From assembly GCA_938031175.1 (NCBI GenBank), contig CALHGZ010000007.1, positions 66,999 through 130,998 of the forward strand: DNA of 64,000 bases, given 5' to 3'. A model generated the notes under the pieces. That model was given only the letters and a program-made list of their open reading frames with translations, ran no database searches and was not told the origin of the DNA. Positions 48,391 through 58,211 of this stretch are shown here, piece after piece. Position numbers and translations under genes: made by a program. Source of the stretch: Candidatus Kapaibacterium sp. (GTDB lineage: Bacteria > Bacteroidota > Ignavibacteria > Kapaibacteriales > UBA2268). Position 1 is the first letter of the stretch; every line of letters begins with the position of its first letter.

Positions 48391-48430
48391 GGACGCAATT
48401 TAATAATTGATATAGGTTTTTATTGCGTCC
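48391..48430. terminator. Hairpin between acn and batB, possible terminator
   Basis: GGACGCAAT and ATTGCGTCC form a 9-bp stem with a 22-nt loop, 66 bp after the aconitase stop. Only a weak T-rich stretch follows on the minus strand, so it may end aconitase transcripts or be an attenuating element. Confidence 0.4.
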
Positions 48431-48495
48431 CTAACTATTGTCAATCAAATTTTAACATAATGACTGATAATTTTTTTGCCGAATTGAATCTAATA

Positions 48496-50766
48496 TTACT
48501 GTTCAGATAGTTGCTTTTTTATCAAATTCAGAGCTGAACCTGCCTTAAACCATTGAATCTGTGTTTCATTATATGAATGATTAGCTAAAATTTCATCTTT
48601 ACTACCATCGGCGTGGTGGATAATAATTTTTAAAGGAACACCGGGAGCGAATTCATCGAGGCCGATTATGTCGAAGGTATCATCTTCTTGAATTTTGTCA
48701 TAATCAGTTTTATTTGCAAAAGTAAGAGCTAGCATACCTTGTTTTTTTAAATTTGTCTCGTGTATTCTGGCAAAAGATTTGACTAAAATAGCTTTAACGC
48801 CAAGATGGCGTGGCTCCATAGCAGCATGCTCACGAGAAGAACCTTCGCCATAGTTTTCATCGCCAACAACAATTGTTGGTATGTTATGTTTTTTGTAGTA
48901 CCTTTGTGTATCAGGTACAGGAGCATATTCACCTGTGATTACATTTTTTATTTTATTTGCTTCATTATTAAAGTAGTTAATTGCTCCAGTTAGCAAATTA
49001 TTGGATATATTATCTAAGTGTCCACGGAATCTAAGCCAGGGACCAGCCATAGAGATATGGTCAGTTGTGCATTTACCTTTCACTTTGATTAGTAATCTCA
49101 TACCCTTCCAATCAGCTGGATTGTAAGGTGGAAATGGCTCGAGTAATTGAAGTCTTTGGGAGTTGGGATCGACTATTACCTCAATGTTGCTTCCATCTTC
49201 TGCTGGAGCCTGGTATCCTGGGTCAAGAACATCAAAGCCTTTTGCTGGTAGTTCTTCCCCCTCTGGTTCATCGAGTTTAACTTCAATTCCGTCTTCATTA
49301 ATAAGTGTGTCAGATAAAGGATTAAATGTCAATTTTCCGGCAAGTACCATGGCAGTAACTATTTCAGGAGAAGCAACAAAACTATGTGTATTTGGATTTC
49401 CATCATTGCGTTTGGCAAAATTTCTATTGAATGAAGTGATGATGGAATTTTTTTCCTGTTTATCAGCGCCAGGTCGTATCCATTGACCAATGCAAGGACC
49501 ACAGGCATTAGCAAGAACTACACCGCCAATTTTTGAAAAAATTTCGATATATTTATCTCTTTCAATTGTATATCTAATCATTTCAGAACCGGGGGTAATA
49601 GTAAACTCAGATTTAGCTTTTAGTTTTTTTTCAATAGCTTGTTTGGCTATCGAGGCGGCTCTCGATATATCTTCATAAGATGAATTTGTGCAAGACCCAA
49701 TTAATCCTACATCTAGTTTTTCGGGCCAGTTATTTTTAAGTACAGCATCAGGGAATTGGGATATAGGTGTTGCAAGGTCTGGTGTAAATGGTCCGTTGAT
49801 GTGAGGCTCGAGTTCGCTTAAATTGATTTCTATCAATTGGTCGAAATATTTTTCAGGTTCATTGTAAACTTCATCATCACCAGTTAAATCTTCTTTGATT
49901 TGCTCTGCTAATTCGACTATGTCTTGCCTGCCGGTAGCGATGAGATAGTTTTTCATTTTATCATCGTAACCGAAGATTGAGGTTGTAGCACCGATTTCAG
50001 CACCCATGTTGCATATAGTTCCTTTTCCTGTGCAAGAAATTGTTTTGGCACCTTCGCCGAAATACTCAAGTATACATCCAGTACCACCTTTAACTGTAAG
50101 AATGCCGGCTACTTTAAGAATGACGTCCTTTGGAGCAGTCCAGCCATTTAATTTGCCAGTAAGTTTAACCCCAATTAGCTTAGGGAAACGTAATTCCCAT
50201 GGCATACCTGCCATGACATCAACAGCATCAGCTCCACCTACACCGATGGCAATCATACCTAATCCACCTGCATTGACTGTATGAGAATCGGTTCCAATCA
50301 TCATTCCACCCGGGAAAGCATAATTTTCTAAGATTACTTGATGAATTATTCCGGCACCGGGCTTCCAAAATCCAATTCCATATTTATTCGATACTGATGA
50401 AAGAAAGTCGTATACTTCTTTATTCATATCGAGGGCTTGTTCAAGGTCTTTTTCGGCTCCAACCTTTGCTGGTATAAGGTGGTCGCAGTGTACTGTTGTT
50501 GGAACAGCAACTTTTTTTCTACCTGCTTGAATAAATTGCAAAAGCGCCATTTGTGCGGTAGCATCCTGCATCGCTACTCTGTCGGGAGCAAATTCGACAT
50601 AATCTTTACCGCGCTCGAAATCTTTAAGTGTTTTGTCATCGAATAGATGCGTATAAAGTATCTTTTCCGTTAGCGTTAATGGACGATTTAAAGCCTGGCG
50701 TACTTTCTCAAGTTTGTTTTTGTAATGAGAATAGACATTTTGAATCATGTCATAATCGAATATCAT
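48496..50766 (-). CDS. acn: Aconitate hydratase (mitochondrial-type)
   Basis: Aconitase isomerises citrate to isocitrate using a 4Fe-4S cluster. The ligands are Cys359 (GSCTNSS), Cys422 and Cys425 (ACGPC). The HxxxP and SREH substrate motifs (EGSSREHAA) are in the C-terminal swivel domain. The 756-residue length and sequence match the mitochondrial-type AcnA-like enzymes of Bacteroidota. The gene stands alone in front of the batB hairpin. With icd it supplies 2-oxoglutarate. Confidence 0.97.
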   Translation of the reverse strand: MIFDYDMIQNVYSHYKNKLEKVRQALNRPLTLTEKILYTHLFDDKTLKDFERGKDYVEFAPDRVAMQDATAQMALLQFIQAGRKKVAVPTTVHCDHLIPAKVGAEKDLEQALDMNKEVYDFLSSVSNKYGIGFWKPGAGIIHQVILENYAFPGGMMIGTDSHTVNAGGLGMIAIGVGGADAVDVMAGMPWELRFPKLIGVKLTGKLNGWTAPKDVILKVAGILTVKGGTGCILEYFGEGAKTISCTGKGTICNMGAEIGATTSIFGYDDKMKNYLIATGRQDIVELAEQIKEDLTGDDEVYNEPEKYFDQLIEINLSELEPHINGPFTPDLATPISQFPDAVLKNNWPEKLDVGLIGSCTNSSYEDISRAASIAKQAIEKKLKAKSEFTITPGSEMIRYTIERDKYIEIFSKIGGVVLANACGPCIGQWIRPGADKQEKNSIITSFNRNFAKRNDGNPNTHSFVASPEIVTAMVLAGKLTFNPLSDTLINEDGIEVKLDEPEGEELPAKGFDVLDPGYQAPAEDGSNIEVIVDPNSQRLQLLEPFPPYNPADWKGMRLLIKVKGKCTTDHISMAGPWLRFRGHLDNISNNLLTGAINYFNNEANKIKNVITGEYAPVPDTQRYYKKHNIPTIVVGDENYGEGSSREHAAMEPRHLGVKAILVKSFARIHETNLKKQGMLALTFANKTDYDKIQEDDTFDIIGLDEFAPGVPLKIIIHHADGSKDEILANHSYNETQIQWFKAGSALNLIKKQLSEQ

Positions 50767-50852
50767 TGTAATTACCTTTAATTGTTTGAAAAATTAAACT
50801 ATTTCGTAATAATTATATGTATTTTCAAGATAATTTCATCTGTAATTCAAAT

Positions 50853-51326
50853 TTACTTTTTTCCTGAATACAGCCCTCTGATAAATTTTAAAAATAAGCG
50901 GGCATGAAAAGTAAATATTACAATAATTAGTCCAAAAATAGGGATTAAAAAGATAGCGAAAGAACGTCCCCATAATCTATATTGTATGTCTCCATCAAAA
51001 TATAAATTATTCCATATGATAAATATATAAAATGAGAGGATAATAATAGTTATAGCAAAGTCAAAAAGAATAAATTTTTGTTCATTAATTTCAGATTCCT
51101 TGAAATTATTCTTATTAATACGCATAGTGGCTAATCCAGCAAGAGCCAGAAATGGTATTAAGGAAGAGATAATATCATACCAGATACTAATTATACTGAA
51201 AAATTGTTTTATCTCCTCATCGACGCGGGTCATTAGTAAATAAACAAAGAAGAAAGCAACAATTAAAACGGGTAAAATTACAGAAAAAAACCAGACAATT
51301 ACCAATCTTTTCGCTTTTAAGGTCAT
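50853..51326 (-). CDS. Predicted four-helix membrane protein, unknown
   Basis: A 157-residue protein with four hydrophobic helices (about 8-30, 50-68, 86-106, 122-145) and short basic ends. I recognise no family. It starts 11 bp after the riboflavin synthase stop, so the two are probably cotranscribed. Confidence 0.7.
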   Translation of the reverse strand: MTLKAKRLVIVWFFSVILPVLIVAFFFVYLLMTRVDEEIKQFFSIISIWYDIISSLIPFLALAGLATMRINKNNFKESEINEQKFILFDFAITIIILSFYIFIIWNNLYFDGDIQYRLWGRSFAIFLIPIFGLIIVIFTFHARLFLKFIRGLYSGKK

Positions 51327-51337
51327 AATTATTGATT

Positions 51338-51979
51338 CTATAGATCGGGTTGTTCGTAATATTGTGATAAAATATCTTTTTTCTTTTGAATTTGGTATTT
51401 CGATATATTTTCAATGTATTTACCGATGATATCAAATTCAAGATTAACATCATTGCCAACATTTAGGAATTGCAATGTTGTATTATTCCATGTATGAGGA
51501 ATAATAGCAACTGAGAATTTATTTTCGTAAGCTTTAACAATTGTAAGACTAATACCATCGATACAAATGGAGCCTTTTTCGACGACGTATTTAGCATAAT
51601 CTTGGGGGTATTGTATAACTAATTCGTACGAGGGGTGAATCTGCCGTATCGATATTATTTTACCGATGCAGTCAACGTGTCCTTGTACGATGTGTCCTCC
51701 TAATCGATCTGTTGGGCGTAAAGCTCTTTCAAGATTAACTTTTTGATTTATTTTTAATTTACCAAGAGTTGATTTTGTTAATGTTTCTTTTATTGCAGTT
51801 ACCTTGAAATAACTTTTGCCGAAGTCAATTACAGTTAAACAAACGCCGTTTATGGCAATAGAATCATCTATTTTGACATCCTCGCAAATTTTTTTGCAGT
51901 TTATATCAATTTCAAAAGCAGATGCAATATGCCCCAGAGATTTTACAGTACCAATCTCTTCTATTATTCCAGTGAACAT
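51338..51979 (-). CDS. ribE: Riboflavin synthase, alpha subunit
   Basis: Riboflavin synthase dismutates two 6,7-dimethyl-8-ribityllumazine molecules. The two lumazine-binding repeats are visible (MFTGIIEEIGTV / NGVCLTV and HVDCIGKI / IDGISLTIV), with the GGHIVQGHVD motif between them. The 213-residue length is standard. Other rib genes are not adjacent. It is the first gene of a pair with the downstream membrane protein. Confidence 0.96.
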   Translation of the reverse strand: MFTGIIEEIGTVKSLGHIASAFEIDINCKKICEDVKIDDSIAINGVCLTVIDFGKSYFKVTAIKETLTKSTLGKLKINQKVNLERALRPTDRLGGHIVQGHVDCIGKIISIRQIHPSYELVIQYPQDYAKYVVEKGSICIDGISLTIVKAYENKFSVAIIPHTWNNTTLQFLNVGNDVNLEFDIIGKYIENISKYQIQKKKDILSQYYEQPDL

Positions 51980-52010
51980 AGGTTTATTAATTGATTATAA
52001 AAAATTATGA

Positions 52011-52018
52011 CAAATATA
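52011..52018 (-). promoter_or_regulatory. Promoter -7 box (TAnnTTTG) for ribE
   Basis: TATATTTG on the minus strand lies 31 nt before the ribE ATG and just beyond the terminator at 52021-52060. The -33 region falls inside that hairpin and shows no TTG. Confidence 0.4.
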
Positions 52019-52020
52019 CA

Positions 52021-52060
52021 AAAAGCAGTTCAGAAAAAATTGATTTTCTGAACTGCTTTT
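52021..52060 (-). terminator. Intrinsic terminator of the TonB-receptor gene
   Basis: A perfect 17-bp stem (52021-52037 with 52044-52060) with a 6-nt loop; the ends are A/T runs, so it can act on both strands. It lies 22 bp after the receptor stop on the minus strand. Confidence 0.88.
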
Positions 52061-52081
52061 CTGTTTGGAGGTTAACTTTGT

Positions 52082-54388
52082 TTAGTATTCAAATTCGAAT
52101 TTTATAAAAGGTGAAAATGGTTTAAACGGTCCGTAAAAATAACCTGCATCTCTATCCGGTCCAATATCGAAATCTTTTTGATACTGGTTTAGCAGATTAT
52201 AACAGCCAATTGAAAATCTAAGAAGAGGCGATTGTCTAATTTTATAGGATATTAAAGTATTTAATTCGAAAAATGGTTCGGTTCGTTTCAATTGATCTTG
52301 TTCGATATAGCCAGCATAATGAGGGATATACATATTACCAGTGTAATTAGCTGAAAGATTTATTTCAATTGCCTTGCTTAATTTGTAAGCTATTAGGAAA
52401 AATGCATAAAAAGATGGGCTTTTGAAAAATTTATTAGAGAATTGACTAGAAATACCATTTTCCTCATTACCAGCAGACCATTCGATTGGCTCATAAAATC
52501 TGCTTTTTTGATATGTAAGACTTGACTTAAAATAGATATCAGAGATAAAATCGCTTTGGACTTCAATTGTTATTCCCTTTATATCAGCACCGGTGCCGTT
52601 GCTCCTTTCAAAAATACGGCTACCATCATTGTTAGAACCTTTATCAATCAGTATAAACGAATTTGTTAATTCTGTATAAAATAAATCTATTGAAAAAGAA
52701 AGAGGGATTTTATATTGAATCAAAGTGTAATCGGCCGATAGGCTTATTGAATTTGAATATTCTGGTTTTAAATCCTCTGATAAAGTGATTAGTATCCCTT
52801 CGCCACCGACTTGTGTAATATGTAAATCTTCATCAAATGCTTGGGGAGCCCGATAACCAACCGAATAAGTAGTTCTGAGTGTAATGGACTCATCTGGTCT
52901 CCACATTAAACTAGTTCTCGGATTAAATATTATCTTTTTAATCAAGTTGTGTTTATCTACTCTGAAGCCCAACAGAAAGGAAAGATTATTGGTAATGTTC
53001 CAGTCATCTTGGAAGAAAATTCCATTGGAATTTATTAATTGCATGATATTTCTATTGTAAGCTGGAGCTTTATCTACCATATCATCTAAATTAAATTCAT
53101 AACCGGCGATAATTATATGTGTTCCTAAAAGTTCATATAAAAAAGAGTATTGAATTCCACTGGACAAAGTTAAATTGTCAGTGGAACCATAAGCATTAGG
53201 ATCTTGATTAGCACCATAGTAAGATTCTCTTCTTGTATTTTGAAGAGAAATGTAAGCCTTTGCTCTCGTAGAATTAGGATTAAACAAATCATAGACGAGT
53301 TGCCCAAGATAAGTTTGATGTTCAGCAGTTTCGCAGATATCAGCTTGATGAGGCTTCAAATCCAAATTATTACCACCCCGAATAAAATGAAAGATAGAAT
53401 GGAATTCAAAGGTTAATTTATTATTTTTGTCAATTTTCCAAAACTGCTTTATACCAAAAGTATTTAATTTTAGACGTCCAATTTCTGAAAATCCATCGCC
53501 ATTAGCGTCATATTCATCTCTTTTTTGGATATTACCGAAAATAGATAATCCCAACTCCTGATTATCGCTGATAATGGAGCCATTTAAATTTAATGTACGT
53601 TCTTGTGCAAAGCTATTTAAGAATGTGTTTGTTAAATTGATAGAAAAAGAATTGAATCCCGGGTCTTTTGTAAGAATATTAATTACACCTGCTATAGCAT
53701 TACCGCCATATAATGAAGAACCACCACCTTTGATAACTTCTATTCGATCAATTAGATTTGTGGGTATTTGATCCAGGCCATAGACGCCATTCAAAGAGGA
53801 GAAAATGGGCTTACCGTCTATGAGAATTTGTGAATATTTCCCTTCCATACCATTAATGCGAACCTGACTAAATCCACAATTTTGGCAATTTATTTCTGTT
53901 CTAATTCCGGGAAGATATTGCAATGCTTCACGTATGTTATGTGTATTACATATTTCAATTTGTCGTTTATCTATTGTAGATACTTTAACAGGTGTGTCTT
54001 CATAAATTTTTTCACTTTTTGTAGCGGTAACAACTATATTGCTTGCTTGTATGCTGGTTTCCTCCATTTCATAATTGATAATGAGTTCGTCACCATATTC
54101 ATGAATTAATTCAATTGTATCTTGAATTGTTTTCATACCGATTGCAGAAATAACAATTGTGTATTTTCCGTCAGGCACTCTTTTAATTGTGAAATACCCC
54201 TCCCGATTAGTATATGTCCCGAAAACAGTATTAGCTAACCTTACACTTGCACCGATTACTGGATTATCAGAACCATTCTTTATTAACACACGTCCTTTGA
54301 TTGTTTTGTGATGCGAATATGAATCTATAGAGTGGATGAAAAATAAAATTATAAGAATACTTAAAAACTTAATTAACCCAGCTTTCAT
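52082..54388 (-). CDS. TonB-dependent receptor with CarboxypepD-like N-terminal domain
   Basis: A 768-residue outer-membrane receptor: signal peptide, carboxypeptidase-regulatory-like beta domain (about 29-105; KGRVLIKNGSDNPVIGASV), plug (about 125-235) and barrel ending FSPFIKFEFEY. The plug holds an unusual CxxC (Cys168, Cys171) before GFSQVRINGMEG, seen in a Bacteroidota receptor subgroup; it may bind metal or form a disulfide. Cargo is unknown; cobalamin, metal or siderophore transport are options. It is a single gene with its own promoter and terminator. Confidence 0.88.
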   Translation of the reverse strand: MKAGLIKFLSILIILFFIHSIDSYSHHKTIKGRVLIKNGSDNPVIGASVRLANTVFGTYTNREGYFTIKRVPDGKYTIVISAIGMKTIQDTIELIHEYGDELIINYEMEETSIQASNIVVTATKSEKIYEDTPVKVSTIDKRQIEICNTHNIREALQYLPGIRTEINCQNCGFSQVRINGMEGKYSQILIDGKPIFSSLNGVYGLDQIPTNLIDRIEVIKGGGSSLYGGNAIAGVINILTKDPGFNSFSINLTNTFLNSFAQERTLNLNGSIISDNQELGLSIFGNIQKRDEYDANGDGFSEIGRLKLNTFGIKQFWKIDKNNKLTFEFHSIFHFIRGGNNLDLKPHQADICETAEHQTYLGQLVYDLFNPNSTRAKAYISLQNTRRESYYGANQDPNAYGSTDNLTLSSGIQYSFLYELLGTHIIIAGYEFNLDDMVDKAPAYNRNIMQLINSNGIFFQDDWNITNNLSFLLGFRVDKHNLIKKIIFNPRTSLMWRPDESITLRTTYSVGYRAPQAFDEDLHITQVGGEGILITLSEDLKPEYSNSISLSADYTLIQYKIPLSFSIDLFYTELTNSFILIDKGSNNDGSRIFERSNGTGADIKGITIEVQSDFISDIYFKSSLTYQKSRFYEPIEWSAGNEENGISSQFSNKFFKSPSFYAFFLIAYKLSKAIEINLSANYTGNMYIPHYAGYIEQDQLKRTEPFFELNTLISYKIRQSPLLRFSIGCYNLLNQYQKDFDIGPDRDAGYFYGPFKPFSPFIKFEFEY

Positions 54389-54425
54389 TAAAGTTATCCA
54401 TAATTAATTTAACAATTAGCTGATA

Positions 54426-54433
54426 CAAAATTA
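54426..54433 (-). promoter_or_regulatory. Promoter -7 box (TAnnTTTG) for the CxxC TonB receptor
   Basis: TAATTTTG on the minus strand, 37 nt before the ATG. The -33 TTG is not clear. Confidence 0.4.
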
Positions 54434-54555
54434 TTAAATTAGTTAGAATATAATTAGCTTTTTACCCCCAAACGAGTAAATTTGTATATCTATGTGTTGT
54501 TGTGTTTTTTACTTATATCTTGAAACCTATTTATTGTTTATATTTAAAAAATTAT

Positions 54556-54563
54556 TATATTTG
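54556..54563 (+). promoter_or_regulatory. Promoter (TTG-N19-TAnnTTTG) for the DUF3098-era unit
   Basis: TATATTTG lies 29 nt before the ATG at 54593, with TTG at 54534-54536 and a 19-bp spacer, the best match to the Bacteroidota consensus in the window. Confidence 0.6.
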
Positions 54564-54592
54564 CTTTATATCAACAAAAAATTATATATATT

Positions 54593-54883
54593 ATGGCAAA
54601 GCAAGTCAAAAAGTCTTCAAAAAAAATTAAAGATAAAAAGGTAAAATGGTATTTACCTTTTAATCGCCAGAACTTTATACTTTTTGCTATTGGTTTGGGT
54701 GTAATTATCATTGGATTTATTTTTATGTCTACAGGTATAACCGAAGAGCCTGCCTTACCTGAGGGAAAATGGAATAATTTTTTTGCTATAACATTAGCAC
54801 CCATCTTACTTGTAATAGGTTATTGTATTATCATTCCATTAGCAATTTTAAAATATCCACGTCAGGAGCAGAAAGAAGGATAA
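54593..54883 (+). CDS. DUF3098 small membrane protein
   Basis: A 96-residue protein with a lysine-rich N-terminus and two transmembrane helices (about 29-47 and 66-88). The pattern FNRQNFILFAIGLGVIIIGFIFM and LAPILLVIGY matches DUF3098, a family common in Bacteroidota with unknown role. The era gene starts 13 bp downstream, so they share a promoter. Confidence 0.85.
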   Translation: MAKQVKKSSKKIKDKKVKWYLPFNRQNFILFAIGLGVIIIGFIFMSTGITEEPALPEGKWNNFFAITLAPILLVIGYCIIIPLAILKYPRQEQKEG

Positions 54884-54896
54884 AATTAAATTTCTT

Positions 54897-55793
54897 ATGA
54901 AAACAAAATGTGGATTTGTTTCAATAATAGGTGAACCGAATGCCGGCAAATCTTCCTTGATGAATGTTTTGTTAGAGACGAAATTATCAATTGTAACTCC
55001 TAAACCCCAAACAACAAGAAAAAACGTCATTGGAATTTACACTAAAGAAAATGTCCAGATAATTTTTGTTGATACACCTGGAATAATTAATCCAAATTAT
55101 GAATTACATTCTTCGATGATGAAAAATGTTAATGAGTCACTATCAGGGGCAGATGTTATTACCGCAATTACTGATGTTTCAAGGATTATTAATAAGTTCG
55201 ATAAGTTTGAAAAATTAATTTTGGGGAAAATTCAAAATCTAAATCAACCTAAAATCTTATTACTAAACAAGATAGATTTATTAAACGATATTAAAGAAAC
55301 GCTTCCGATAATAGATAGAATTGAAAAATATAAAATATTTAATGAAATAATACCCGTTTCAGTTATTTATTCAAATAATATTGACAGATATCTTGATGTA
55401 CTTATAAAATATCTTCCAGAAAATCCTTTTATGTATGAGCCGGAATTATTGAGTACCGAGGATGAGAGATTTTTTGTTTCTGAAATTATTCGCGAAGTTT
55501 TATTTAATGAATTGAAAGAAGAAATCCCGTATTCGACAGAGGTATTGATAAATTCATTTAAGGAACGTGAAAACGGTAAATGGTTCATTTCAGCTGATAT
55601 AATTGTCGAAAGAGACTCACAAAAAGTAATAATTATAGGCTCGAAGGGTGCAAAATTAAAAAGAATTGGTATGATAGCCCGTGCTAATATTGAAGCTCAT
55701 TTAGGGAAGGAAATTTTTCTTAAATTATTCGTCAAAGTGCGCCCCAAATGGAGAAACAATAAAGCTTTGCTTAAATCCCTCGGATACAAATGA
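54897..55793 (+). CDS. era: GTPase Era
   Basis: Era is an essential GTPase that binds the 3' end of 16S rRNA and helps 30S maturation. G motifs are GEPNAGKS (12-19), DTPG (59-62) and NKID (124-127); the C-terminal KH domain has the IIGSKGAKLKRIG segment near 245-258. The 298-residue length is normal. It follows the DUF3098 gene by 13 bp. Confidence 0.97.
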   Translation: MKTKCGFVSIIGEPNAGKSSLMNVLLETKLSIVTPKPQTTRKNVIGIYTKENVQIIFVDTPGIINPNYELHSSMMKNVNESLSGADVITAITDVSRIINKFDKFEKLILGKIQNLNQPKILLLNKIDLLNDIKETLPIIDRIEKYKIFNEIIPVSVIYSNNIDRYLDVLIKYLPENPFMYEPELLSTEDERFFVSEIIREVLFNELKEEIPYSTEVLINSFKERENGKWFISADIIVERDSQKVIIIGSKGAKLKRIGMIARANIEAHLGKEIFLKLFVKVRPKWRNNKALLKSLGYK

Positions 55794-55897
55794 TACTTAA
55801 GGTTAATGTTATTATCACTTTTGATTATGATATTAAATTCAGTTTTTGGATTCAATCTTTTGATTGTAGGAGCTAAAAAATATTCTGAAGAATATTG

Positions 55898-57181
55898 TCA
55901 ATTAATAACCTTGTAGCCCATGGATTCAATATTTTTTTTAACTTCTTCTATGTTGAAATCGCCAGCTATTTTTGCTACTTTGTCATTAAGAGAAATTTCG
56001 ACTGACCGAACACCACTGGTTGATTTTATTGCTTTTTCGACATTCATAACGCAGTGGTTGCAAGTCATACCATCAATTTTGATTATTGTATCATTATTTT
56101 TCACTTCAAATTCCTTTTTAATTATAAATTTATCCCTGATTTTTCTATAGTAAGAGGCAACAAGTAGTATGCTAAAGATTATGGAGAAAGAAAGGAAAAG
56201 AATATTGTTCGAATCCTCAGTATGATGATGAATGTGCGATAATATCAAGTTTTGGTCAATCTGGAAATAATAGAAAATATAATCAAGAATGTATCCGAAT
56301 ATAATGGCTGAAATTATAATTGAAAAGATGTAAGCTAATGCTAATTTTTTCCCTAGTACTTTTAATATTATAGTAAAACTTGCAGCATTAGTTGCAGGAC
56401 CGACTGCCATAAAAACAAAAGCCACACCGGGTGTGAATCCTTTCATCATTAGAGAGACTGCAATAGGAATAGAAGCAGTGGCACAAACGTACATTGGGGC
56501 GCTTATTAAAATCATAAGTATCATACCCATAAATCCACTATTAATCGTGCTGTCTCGGAAAAAATCATCAGGAATAAAATATGAAATCAAACCTGCGATT
56601 ATTAATCCTATTAAAAATTGAATTGATATATCGTCCAAAAATTCAACAAAAGCATATCTTGTCATCTTATTAAATTTTTGCCTGAGATTATTTGAATTTT
56701 TAACTGAATAATGATCGATTTCGTTTTCGGTATTTGTTTTCAATTCAATTGATTTTAATTCATTATTATCATTTTTACTAATAAAAATCGTCACAATGCC
56801 ACTTATTATTCCCATAAACAAAGCAGCAATAGGTCTAAAAATTGCAAAAACCCAACCCATCATCCCGTAGGTAGCGATTATGCTATCAATACCGGTTTGT
56901 GGAGTTGATATAAGAAATGAAATAACAGAAGGTTTAGATGCTCCATTACGTGCCATGTAAACAGAAGAAGGAATTACTCCGCAAGAACACAAAGGCAATG
57001 GAATGCCAAATAACGTTGATTTTATTACAGAGGATATATCGTTTTTACCAATGTGCTTTATTATTAAATCTTTCGAAAAAAAGATATGTAAAATTCCTAC
57101 AAATATAAGCCCAATCATAAGATATGGAGCCATCTCCATAAATAAACGATAAATCTCTTCCAAAATTCCAATTATTATCAT
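55898..57181 (-). CDS. YraQ/SO_0444-type Cu/Zn efflux permease with C-terminal HMA domain
   Basis: A 427-residue inner-membrane permease with about eight helices. The N-terminal half has the family motif PLPLCSCGVIPSS (Cys65, Cys67) and STPQTG; a second permease half has MAVGPATNAAS. The last 64 residues are a heavy-metal-associated domain with GMTCNHC (Cys374, Cys377). The SO_0444 family exports copper or zinc. The HMA tail presumably collects the metal. The gene is divergent from msrA. Confidence 0.88.
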   Translation of the reverse strand: MIIIGILEEIYRLFMEMAPYLMIGLIFVGILHIFFSKDLIIKHIGKNDISSVIKSTLFGIPLPLCSCGVIPSSVYMARNGASKPSVISFLISTPQTGIDSIIATYGMMGWVFAIFRPIAALFMGIISGIVTIFISKNDNNELKSIELKTNTENEIDHYSVKNSNNLRQKFNKMTRYAFVEFLDDISIQFLIGLIIAGLISYFIPDDFFRDSTINSGFMGMILMILISAPMYVCATASIPIAVSLMMKGFTPGVAFVFMAVGPATNAASFTIILKVLGKKLALAYIFSIIISAIIFGYILDYIFYYFQIDQNLILSHIHHHTEDSNNILFLSFSIIFSILLVASYYRKIRDKFIIKKEFEVKNNDTIIKIDGMTCNHCVMNVEKAIKSTSGVRSVEISLNDKVAKIAGDFNIEEVKKNIESMGYKVIN

Positions 57182-57311
57182 ATATATTTTGCAATTGCCA
57201 CATTACTAAAGTCAATTTTTAAAGTTTAAGAAGTTAAAATGTAATTTTTATTATATATCAAATATAATTTAGACGAGAATAAATTTGTAATCTAAATAGA
57301 AGACTAATCAT

Positions 57312-57335
57312 AATATAATTAGCAATATAATTAGC
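57312..57335. repeat. Tandem 12-bp repeat in the efflux permease / msrA divergent region
   Basis: AATATAATTAGC occurs twice in direct tandem between the divergent efflux permease and msrA genes. A TAnnTTTG box lies nearby on each strand (minus 57259-57266, plus 57280-57287). It could be a repressor operator, but no regulator gene is adjacent. Confidence 0.5.
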
Positions 57336-57416
57336 ATTATCATTACTATGTTTTGCTGGAAGCTATTTCAATTTAGATAGTATAATATTTTATTGATTTT
57401 CGACGTCAACACATTT

Positions 57417-58043
57417 ATGAAATTGTTGCTAATGTATATTCTTATATTTTTTTCCTTATTTTCGTGCAATAACAAGGGGAATGTAAGTACAATGTATAAT
57501 AATTCAAATAGATTAGAAACAGCCATACTTGGAGGAGGTTGTTTTTGGTGTGTCGAAGCAATATTTCAGAGGGTTGAAGGGGTAATATCTGTTGAATCGG
57601 GTTATTGCGGAGGCAAAACAATAAATCCTACATACGAGGAGGTATGCACAGGCACAACAGGTCATGCTGAAGTTTGCAAGATAGTTTATGATAAAGATCA
57701 AATCAGTTACGAGGAAATTCTACAAATTTTTTTCGCAATACATGACCCTACAACCTTAAACAGACAGGGCAATGACATTGGTACACAATATCGTTCAGCT
57801 ATATTCTATATCGATGATAATCAGCGACAGATAGCAGAAAAAGTCAAAAATTCACTCGATGTCGAAAAAGTATTCGATAAACCAATCGTTACAGAAATAA
57901 CCCCAGTGAACAATTATTTCAAAGCTGAGGAATATCATCAAGATTATTTTAAACGCAACCCAAATCAACCTTACTGTGCAATTGTAATTCAACCCAAACT
58001 TGAAAAATTCTTAAAGAAATTCAAAAATAAATTAAAGCAATAA
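57417..58043 (+). CDS. msrA: Peptide methionine sulfoxide reductase MsrA, lipoprotein form
   Basis: MsrA reduces methionine-S-sulfoxide in proteins. The catalytic motif GGCFWC has Cys42, and TGHAE, GNDIGTQYRS and YHQDYF follow. The chain starts with a lipoprotein signal (hydrophobic 2-16, lipobox LFSC with Cys17), so this enzyme should be exported and lipid-anchored, repairing envelope proteins. I choose the ATG at 57417; the frame extends to a TTG at 57393. It is divergent from the metal efflux permease. Confidence 0.93.
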   Translation: MKLLLMYILIFFSLFSCNNKGNVSTMYNNSNRLETAILGGGCFWCVEAIFQRVEGVISVESGYCGGKTINPTYEEVCTGTTGHAEVCKIVYDKDQISYEEILQIFFAIHDPTTLNRQGNDIGTQYRSAIFYIDDNQRQIAEKVKNSLDVEKVFDKPIVTEITPVNNYFKAEEYHQDYFKRNPNQPYCAIVIQPKLEKFLKKFKNKLKQ

Positions 58044-58173
58044 TAAGTTATTTTCCTACAACTATGATTTATAATTTCCTACATTAAATTATTGAGAAAT
58101 TCTCATAAATAAAATCTGCTAATTCCCACAAAAAAATCAGCTTAATCCTATTTTTTTCTCATTTATTTCAAGA

Positions 58174-58181
58174 TAATTTTG
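58174..58181 (+). promoter_or_regulatory. Promoter -7 box (TAnnTTTG) for the 58212 lipoprotein
   Basis: TAATTTTG, 30 nt before the ATG at 58212. There is no TTG at -33, only a T-rich stretch. Confidence 0.45.
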
Positions 58182-58211
58182 CATTGTAGAAAAATATCTT
58201 GGGAGAAAATA

